A stretch of DNA of 64,000 bases, taken from Janthinobacterium sp. Marseille (GTDB lineage Bacteria > Pseudomonadota > Gammaproteobacteria > Burkholderiales > Burkholderiaceae_D). Of the stretch, positions 56,905-64,000 are shown one piece after another. The notes under the pieces are model-generated. The model was not told the DNA's origin, did no database searches, and was given only the letters and a program-made list of their open reading frames with translations. The stretch is from contig NC_009659.1 in NCBI RefSeq assembly GCF_000013625.1, positions 1,240,001-1,304,000 on the forward strand. Direction: 5' to 3'. Numbering within the stretch: the first letter of the stretch is position 1; each line of letters opens with the position of its first letter. The position numbers and the translations under genes are program-made.

Positions 56905-56936
56905 AAAAAAAGCGCACTGTGAAGTGCGCTTTTTTT
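56905..56936. terminator. Bidirectional terminator, ppa / EamA gene
   Basis: AGCGCACT/AGTGCGCT with a 4-base loop, flanked by A6 and T6, between the convergent genes. Confidence 0.93.
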
Positions 56937-56971
56937 ATGGCTCAACGGATCATGCGATAAGCGACTGCGGC

Positions 56972-57850
56972 TCAAATAATCCCGCGCCGCTCCAGCCATT
57001 TTTGTCCGAACTGATTAAACGCCAAGCCTCCCAACACCAGCCCACAAGCTGCCAGCTTCCACCACTGCAGAGCCTCATCCAATATCAAAGCTGCACACGC
57101 CATCCCAATGATAGGAACCAGCAAGGTAAATGGCGCAACCGTGGCCGCTGGATACTTGCGCATCAATACCGCCCATGCGCCAAAGGCAAACATCGTATTC
57201 GGATACGCCTGATACAAAACGGTGGCAAAGGCACGCCAGTTCATATTGTGTGCAGCCGTCACCCAACCTTCGGTACCTTCCATCAACAGCGATGCAATCA
57301 GCAGCGGCGGCAGCGAGATCAGTGAACCCCAGATCATCAGTGCTAGCGGATTCACTTTGCCTATCTTCTTGGTGACGATATTGCCAGTGGCCCAACACAT
57401 ACTGGCGATGATGACCAGCATGAAGCCTATCAGTGTCGCCTTGCTTTCCAGTTTGTAAGCCACCAGCGCCATCCCGCAAAAGGCGATGAGGGCTCCTGTC
57501 AGTTGCGTGATGCGTGGGCGTTCACCGACGAACAGGATGGCCAATGCGATCGTGAAGAACACTTGCAACTGCATTACCAGCGAAGCCAGGCCGGAGCTCA
57601 GGCCCAGATGCATGCCGGTGAACAGGAAGGTGAATTGCAGCGCGAACTGGAACAGGCCGAAGGCGCACAACAGATGCCATGGAATCGCCGGTCGCTTGAT
57701 GAAGAAGGCCATCGGCAAGGCAGCGAAGGCGAAGCGTAGTACGGTGAGTGCAATCGGTGACAGGTCTTGCAAACCGATCTTGATGACAACAAAGTTGAGG
57801 CCCCAGATGCTGACAATCGCAAGTGCAAGCAGGATATCGGTGGGACTCAT
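56972..57850 (-). CDS. EamA/DMT-family transporter
   Basis: Ten-helix drug/metabolite transporter, 292 residues, with two EamA repeats: ILLALAIVSIWGLNFVVIKIGL as first repeat start and MCWATGNIVTKKIG as second repeat start. Residues PFTLLVPIIGMACAALILDE close to the second repeat are typical. Exporter of amino acids or metabolites in many cases; no specific substrate can be given. Stands between ppa and a kinase, no operon partner. Confidence 0.92.
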   Translation of the reverse strand: MSPTDILLALAIVSIWGLNFVVIKIGLQDLSPIALTVLRFAFAALPMAFFIKRPAIPWHLLCAFGLFQFALQFTFLFTGMHLGLSSGLASLVMQLQVFFTIALAILFVGERPRITQLTGALIAFCGMALVAYKLESKATLIGFMLVIIASMCWATGNIVTKKIGKVNPLALMIWGSLISLPPLLIASLLMEGTEGWVTAAHNMNWRAFATVLYQAYPNTMFAFGAWAVLMRKYPAATVAPFTLLVPIIGMACAALILDEALQWWKLAACGLVLGGLAFNQFGQKWLERRGII

Positions 57851-57920
57851 GAGAAATGCAGCTTTTCAAACATGAGATTTTAATACGATTCGGTTTTGCG
57901 GGTTTTACCCGCCCGCGCCT

Positions 57921-58958
57921 TTAGCCGCGCCAGATGGAATAGGCCGCGATCAGCAAGGCGACGATGCCGCCGCATACAGGCCAGAACAGGCGTGATTGCC
58001 GCAGCGGCAATGCTTCATTGATGGGTTCTATATCTTCCAGCTTGGCTTTGCGACCGTGGTCGCGCCGGGTGCGCGCCAGGAAGCGCTTGATGTCGAGCGC
58101 CATTTCCTCAGCTGTCTGGTAACGCTTGTCGACTTTCTTGCTCATCGCCTTCATGACGATTTTTGACAATGCCAGGGGTACACCGGCTTCCACCGCATGC
58201 GGTTCGGCTGCCGCTTTGAACGAAATCTGGTGCAGCAGCTTGTCGGTATCGTCTGCCTGGAAGGGTTTGCGGAAGGCCAGCATTTCATACATCACCGCAC
58301 CCAGCGAATAGATATCGGTGCGGGCGTCGACTGCATGTCCCATTGCCTGTTCCGGCGACATGTAGTTCGGCGTGCCGAGCAGGTTGTCATGGAACAGGGT
58401 GTAAGGTTCCTCTGCCTTGTGCATTTGGTCGCTAACCCGGTTCGGTGCGCGTGCGATACCGAAATCAACCACTTTCGGTTGCAGGTCCGCGCTGAGGAAG
58501 ATATTGGCCGGTTTGATATCGCGATGCACGACGCCGTTCTTGTGCGCGTGTTCGAGCGCATCGGCGATTTTCCAGCTGATGGAAGCAACTTCGCCGGGCG
58601 TGAAGCGATGGCCGCCATCCAGCATTTTGTTGAGTTCGCGCCCCTGCAAATATTCCATTGCAATATAGGTCGCATCGCCTTCACTCGATGCCTCGTAAAT
58701 CGTGACGATGTTGGAATGCGCGAGGCGTCCGGCGGCGCGCGCTTCATTGATGAAGTGTTGTTCGTGTTGCTTCTTCTCTACCAGGGACAGGCGGCTGCGG
58801 AAGGTTTTGATCGCCACATCGCGGTCTATGATGGGGTCGTGCGCCAGGTAAACCACGCCGATGGAGCCGCGTCCGAGCTCGTGTTTGATCGCAAAACGAC
58901 CTATGCGTATCAGTCTGGTTTGGGTGCTGCCGTTAGGAAGAGTGGAGCTGGATGTCAT
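57921..58958 (-). CDS. Hanks-type serine/threonine protein kinase, membrane-anchored
   Basis: A 345-residue eukaryotic-like kinase: glycine-rich loop LGRGSIGVVY (28-37), ATP-anchoring K51 (VAIKTF), HRDIKPANIFL with catalytic D147, DFGIAR (DFG motif), activation segment to GTPNYMSPEQ (APE variant SPE). All key residues are present. One C-terminal membrane helix (about residues 324-342) with almost no periplasmic part, so it lacks a PASTA or other sensor. No phosphatase gene adjoins. Substrates unknown. Single gene between EamA and GNAT-like genes. Confidence 0.93.
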   Translation of the reverse strand: MTSSSTLPNGSTQTRLIRIGRFAIKHELGRGSIGVVYLAHDPIIDRDVAIKTFRSRLSLVEKKQHEQHFINEARAAGRLAHSNIVTIYEASSEGDATYIAMEYLQGRELNKMLDGGHRFTPGEVASISWKIADALEHAHKNGVVHRDIKPANIFLSADLQPKVVDFGIARAPNRVSDQMHKAEEPYTLFHDNLLGTPNYMSPEQAMGHAVDARTDIYSLGAVMYEMLAFRKPFQADDTDKLLHQISFKAAAEPHAVEAGVPLALSKIVMKAMSKKVDKRYQTAEEMALDIKRFLARTRRDHGRKAKLEDIEPINEALPLRQSRLFWPVCGGIVALLIAAYSIWRG

Positions 58959-59034
58959 CGTGTAAGCAGCATGCCCTGCGCCGCCACTGGTGACAAGTGT
59001 TGACTTGTTAATAGTTGCTATAAATCAACAATAT

Positions 59035-60180
59035 TTAACGTTTAAACGGATTTCTTTCATTCAGCTCATCGATATAGGAATCTATGCCGCCGCTTTCGCG
59101 CTTGAGGAATTCTTCGATTGCATCTGAAAACGCCGGATGTGCGAGCCAGTGCGCGGACCAGGTTTTTTGCGGCAGGAAGCCGCGCGCCATTTTGTGTTCG
59201 CCCTGCGCACCGCCTTCGAAGCAGGCCATTTTCGCGGCGATACAGAATTCCAGCGGCTGGTAGTAAGCCGTTTCAAAGTGCAGGCAGTCGATATGCTGGA
59301 CCGCGCCCCAGTAGCGCCCGTACACGGTTTGTTCATCGTGGATCAGCAGCGATGACGCGACCGGCACGCCGTCCCTCTCCGCCACGATCAGCAGTATGTT
59401 GTGCGGCATGCCGGCGCCTATGCGCTGGAAGAAATCCAGGTTCAGGTAAGGCGTCGAATGATGCATTGCATAGGTGCGGTCATAGCAACGCTTGAAAAAC
59501 ACCCAGTCTTCAGCGCTCGCATCGTGGCCGGAAATATGACGGAAGCTGACGCCGGCTTCCTGCACTTTGCGTCGCTCGGCACGGATGTTCTTGCGCTTCT
59601 TGCGCTCCAGCGTTGCCAGGAATTCCTCGAAATTGCGGTACCCGACATTGAGCCAGTGGAATTGCACGCCACTGCGCAACATAAAACCGGCTTCCCGTAA
59701 CTGCTCCGCCTGTTCGGCCTGGGGGTAGAGGATGTGGGTGGAGGAAAAGGAATTGTTTTCCTGCACATTGATGATCGCTGCAATCAGGGCGGCCCGTGCT
59801 TCGGCATCGCGTGCCAGCAGGCGGCTGCCGGTGACGGGTGTAAATGGAATGGCCGACAGCAGCTTTGGATAGTATTGCAGGCCGTTACGCTCATAGGCGT
59901 CGGCCCAGGCCCAGTCGAAGACATATTCACCGTAGGAATGGCCTTTGGCGTACAGGGGCAGGGCGGCGGCCAGTTCCTCGCCGCGCCAAAGCGTCAGGAA
60001 CTGTGGCTGCCAGCCGCTTTTGACCGAGGCCGAGCCGCTTTCATGGAGTGCGTCGAGGAAGGCGTAAGAGAGGAAGGGATTGGCTTCGTCCTGCAGTTGT
60101 ACCAGTGCATCCCATGCGTTTTGGCCTATTTCTGACAAAGAAGAAACGATACGCGTGCGATAATTAACAGGTTCACTCAA
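59035..60180 (-). CDS. GNAT-fold N-acyltransferase-like protein (COG3146 type)
   Basis: A 381-residue soluble protein of the FemAB-like/GNAT superfamily (DUF482). Blocks: ANPFLSYAFLDALHESGSA in part, RRKVQEAGVSFRHISGH in part, YWGAVQHIDCLHFETAYYQPLEFCIA in part (HIDCLHFETAYYQ) and GGAQGEHKMARGF. Proteins of this group are often called peptidoglycan biosynthesis or GNAT proteins, but a defined substrate is lacking. Preceded by poor spacing and divergent from nadE. Confidence 0.82.
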   Translation of the reverse strand: MSEPVNYRTRIVSSLSEIGQNAWDALVQLQDEANPFLSYAFLDALHESGSASVKSGWQPQFLTLWRGEELAAALPLYAKGHSYGEYVFDWAWADAYERNGLQYYPKLLSAIPFTPVTGSRLLARDAEARAALIAAIINVQENNSFSSTHILYPQAEQAEQLREAGFMLRSGVQFHWLNVGYRNFEEFLATLERKKRKNIRAERRKVQEAGVSFRHISGHDASAEDWVFFKRCYDRTYAMHHSTPYLNLDFFQRIGAGMPHNILLIVAERDGVPVASSLLIHDEQTVYGRYWGAVQHIDCLHFETAYYQPLEFCIAAKMACFEGGAQGEHKMARGFLPQKTWSAHWLAHPAFSDAIEEFLKRESGGIDSYIDELNERNPFKR

Positions 60181-60260
60181 TTTGATTCAACTTTATTCTA
60201 GCGTTTAGTTGCTTCAGCTTTCTTCATTAGCCAGTATTTCAGTTTTTTATTACTCACGCC

Positions 60261-61874
60261 ATGACAGTCAAAGTCGCCATCGCGCAGATCAATAGCACCG
60301 TCGGCGATCTCGCCGGTAACCGTGCCAGGATTGCCGAATTCTCCCGCCGCGCCGCTGAACAGGGTGCAGACATCGTATTGACGCCGGAACTATCGCTGGT
60401 AGGTTATCCACCGGAAGATTTATTGTTGCGCCAGTCATTCTACGCAAAAACCACGGAAACGTTGCTCGCACTCGCCGCCGACCTGGCGCCGCTGCATGGC
60501 CTGCATGTCGTGGTCGGCCATCCATTCGAACAGGATGGCCAGCGCTATAACGCAGCGTCGGTACTGCTCAATGGCAAAGTCGCCGGCACATACTGCAAAC
60601 ATGATTTGCCGAATGCCACCGTGTTTGATGAAAAGCGTTATTTCACCTCGGTCGATGAACCGCTGGTGTTTGAAGTGAAGGGTGTGCGTTTCGGCATCAA
60701 TATCTGTGAAGACACCTGGTTCCCGCATGCGCCTGCGCGCGCGGCGGAAGCCGGTGCGCAAGTATTGCTGGTGCCTAACGGCTCGCCCTTCCATATGAAC
60801 AAACAGCATTTGCGCGTCGACGTGATGCACGCAAATGTGACGGTACACGGGATGAGCCTGGTGTATGCGAACCTGGTTGGTGGCCAGGATGAATTGATTT
60901 TTGACGGTAATTCCTTTGTGCTGGACCAGGCGGGCGAGATCCGGGCGCAATTGCAGCATTGTGTCGAAGATTTGCAGATCATCGAATTCCAGGGCGGGCA
61001 GCCGGTCGACGGCACTATCGTCGAAGAGCTGTCAGTCGAAGCGCAGGTATATAAAGCACTGGTACTCGGGGTACGCGATTACATCGGCAAGAACGGCTTC
61101 CCGGGCGCGCTGATCGGCATGTCGGGTGGCGTTGACTCTGCCTTGACGCTGGCAGTGGCGGTAGATGCGCTAGGCGCAGACAAGGTACGCGCAATCATGA
61201 TGCCGTCGCCATACACGGCTGAAATCTCATGGGTTGATTCGCGCGATATGGTCAAGCGGGTCGGCGTACGTTACGACGAAATCGGCATCAACGATTGTTT
61301 CGAAGCATTCAACCGTACTTTGGCTAATGAATTCAAGGGCTTGAAGCAGGATACGACGGAAGAGAATATCCAGGCGCGCATCCGCGGCACCATTCTGATG
61401 GCGCTGTCGAACAAGCATGGCGCGATTGTGCTGACGACCGGCAACAAGAGTGAAATGGCGGTGGGTTACTGCACACTGTATGGCGATATGGCCGGCGGTT
61501 TCGCGGTACTCAAGGATATTGCGAAAACGCTGGTGTACCGCCTGTGTGCGTATCGCAATATCGTGTCCGACGTGATCCCGGAACGCATCCTGACGCGTGC
61601 ACCGTCGGCCGAATTGCGGCCGGACCAGACCGACCAGGATTCGCTGCCGCCGTATGAGGTGCTGGACGCGATCATGCAGATGTATATGGAAGAAAACCAG
61701 AGCGGCGTCGAGATCATTGCCGCCGGTTATCGCCCGGAAGATGTGGCGCGCATTACCCACCTGATCAAGATTAATGAATACAAACGGCGCCAGTCGCCGG
61801 TCGGTATCCGTGTCACGCACCGGGCTTTCGGACGTGACTGGCGTTATCCGATTACATCCAAATTCCGTGAATGA
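60261..61874 (+). CDS. nadE: Glutamine-dependent NAD+ synthase
   Basis: Forms NAD+ from nicotinic acid adenine dinucleotide, with ammonia drawn from glutamine. The 537-residue protein has an N-terminal nitrilase-type glutaminase (Glu in TPELSLVGYPPEDLL, Lys in CKHDLPN, nucleophile Cys149 in INICEDTW) and a C-terminal synthetase domain with the PP-loop SGGVDS (residues 288-293) and TGNKSEMAVGYCTLYGDMAGG in part (GNKSEMAVGYCT). It is followed by the PII gene, a neighbourhood common in betaproteobacteria. Confidence 0.97.
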   Translation: MTVKVAIAQINSTVGDLAGNRARIAEFSRRAAEQGADIVLTPELSLVGYPPEDLLLRQSFYAKTTETLLALAADLAPLHGLHVVVGHPFEQDGQRYNAASVLLNGKVAGTYCKHDLPNATVFDEKRYFTSVDEPLVFEVKGVRFGINICEDTWFPHAPARAAEAGAQVLLVPNGSPFHMNKQHLRVDVMHANVTVHGMSLVYANLVGGQDELIFDGNSFVLDQAGEIRAQLQHCVEDLQIIEFQGGQPVDGTIVEELSVEAQVYKALVLGVRDYIGKNGFPGALIGMSGGVDSALTLAVAVDALGADKVRAIMMPSPYTAEISWVDSRDMVKRVGVRYDEIGINDCFEAFNRTLANEFKGLKQDTTEENIQARIRGTILMALSNKHGAIVLTTGNKSEMAVGYCTLYGDMAGGFAVLKDIAKTLVYRLCAYRNIVSDVIPERILTRAPSAELRPDQTDQDSLPPYEVLDAIMQMYMEENQSGVEIIAAGYRPEDVARITHLIKINEYKRRQSPVGIRVTHRAFGRDWRYPITSKFRE

Positions 61875-61920
61875 TGGCAAAATAAACGAAAGTTTTCAGC
61901 CCGGGCCATCTGCGGCGTAG

Positions 61921-62295
<375 letters not shown>

Positions 62296-62342
62296 GACTG
62301 CTGTATATCGCTGACCGGCTCATGTAGCCGGTCCCTGCTGCT

Positions 62343-62984
62343 TCAGCTCGCCCTGAGCAGTACGATCAGGGCACCGGCGCCACCGTCGGCTGCCTTGGCC
62401 TGGCAAAAGGCGATCACTTCGTCTTTTTGCGTCAACCAATTCCTCACCTTATTCTTCAGGACCGGCTCTTTATTGATCGAGCCCAGTCCCTTGCCGTGTA
62501 TTACGCGCACACAGCGCAAGCCGCGTTTGATCGCGCCACGCAAGTACTCACCCAAGGCTTCGCGCGCCTCATCAGTACGCAAACCGTGTAAATCGAGCTG
62601 GCTTTGTATCACCCAATGGCCGCGCCGCAATTTGCGGATCACGTCCGGACCTATGCCATTGCGCGCATAGCTGAGTGCATCATCGGTATCAAGCAGGGTT
62701 TCAACGGTAAAGTCGTCGGACAGCGATTCGCGCAGTGCGGCTTGTTCGTCTGCCAGGCGCTGGCGCGCGATCGGCAGCGGACGCGGGCTGCTGGCGTGGA
62801 GCTTGTCGGGAGGATTCAGTGGTGCGACGTCGCCTATGCTGCGGCGGAACAGGTCGGCTTCGAGGGCGGCAATTTTCTCTGCTTGCAGGCGTTCAGCCTC
62901 GGCAATTTTGCGTGCTTCTTCCTGCTTCTTCAAATCCTTGTGCAAAGATTTGAGGGCGGCAAAATCCTTGATCGAAGCAGGCAT
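62343..62984 (-). CDS. Smr-domain protein
   Basis: A 213-residue protein with a charged coiled-coil N-terminal part (KSLHKDLKKQEEARKIAEAERLQAEK in part) and a C-terminal Smr domain (about residues 130-210) with LDLHGLRTDEAREAL and HGKGLGS. The stand-alone Smr type (YdaL/SmrB-like) can be a nuclease acting on DNA or on mRNA of stalled ribosomes. The catalytic DLHG and HGxG motifs are both intact. It lies upstream on the strand of trxB, 90 bases from its stop. Confidence 0.9.
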   Translation of the reverse strand: MPASIKDFAALKSLHKDLKKQEEARKIAEAERLQAEKIAALEADLFRRSIGDVAPLNPPDKLHASSPRPLPIARQRLADEQAALRESLSDDFTVETLLDTDDALSYARNGIGPDVIRKLRRGHWVIQSQLDLHGLRTDEAREALGEYLRGAIKRGLRCVRVIHGKGLGSINKEPVLKNKVRNWLTQKDEVIAFCQAKAADGGAGALIVLLRAS

Positions 62985-63074
62985 GACATTACTTCCAAAA
63001 GACTAAGGTGTGATGGATAAAGCGGTGCTGTGCCGCATGCCGGAACAGGTCCGGGCATGCGGCGCAGCCGGGCT

Positions 63075-64000
<926 letters not shown>

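Overview
The window looks like a chromosomal segment of a betaproteobacterium of the Oxalobacteraceae (Herminiimonas/Janthinobacterium type). The clues are the gene order argH-algZ-algR-ppc-hemC-hemD-hemX-hemY, the EarP/EF-P(Arg32) pair, a DUF3460 gene beside scpA, and moderate GC with compact gene packing. This assignment is inference from content and synteny; no database comparison was possible. I see no prophage, insertion sequence, integrase, CRISPR array or rRNA.

Layout. 1-5993: late cobalamin genes (cbiA, cut by the window edge; cobU, cbiB, a CobC/CobD-type aminotransferase, btuF, cobQ). 6183-7765: orphan ParA, DinB-fold protein, PilZ protein. 7832-9849 (minus): panC, scpA, DUF3460. 10071-12253: small lipoprotein and a SulP transporter, tail to tail. 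12382-13893: SDR gene divergent from a TetR regulator with a repeat-containing operator. 13977-18024: metG, gltX, tRNA-Ala(GGC), tRNA-Glu(TTC). 18451-26794: a plus-strand ureide/carbamoyl cluster: ankyrin protein, DUF2877, FdrA, DUF1116, NCS2-like permease, carbamate kinase, LysR. 26921-31690: MarR plus a tripartite EmrAB-type efflux system. 31749-33611: earP and efp. 33678-35777 (minus): DUF898 membrane protein and M48 peptidase. 36366-36908: bactofilin. 37073-41464: purU, carboxylesterase, mogA, darP/yjgA, pmbA. 41644-45249: a TakP-type TRAP transporter whose binding-protein gene converges on its two membrane genes. 45591-56889: argH, algZR, ppc, hemCDXY, ppa. 56972-60180 (minus): EamA permease, Ser/Thr kinase, GNAT-like protein. 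60261-64000: nadE, glnB/glnK, Smr protein, trxB (cut by the window edge).

How the genes work together. The most distinctive block is 18451-26794. FdrA, DUF1116 and DUF2877 proteins accompany a catabolic carbamate kinase in the E. coli allantoin region, where they have been linked to oxamate carbamoyltransferase activity (oxalurate + Pi to oxamate + carbamoyl phosphate). Carbamate kinase would then make ATP, CO2 and ammonia from carbamoyl phosphate. Here the set comes with its own permease and LysR regulator, but with no allantoinase, ureidoglycolate dehydrogenase or ring-opening amidohydrolase, so the imported substrate is open. The ankyrin-repeat gene that leads the operon is a further unexplained element.

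The remainder is mostly housekeeping: cofactor synthesis (B12, pantothenate, haem, NAD), translation, one-carbon metabolism and transport. Well-formed rho-independent terminators separate most transcription units.
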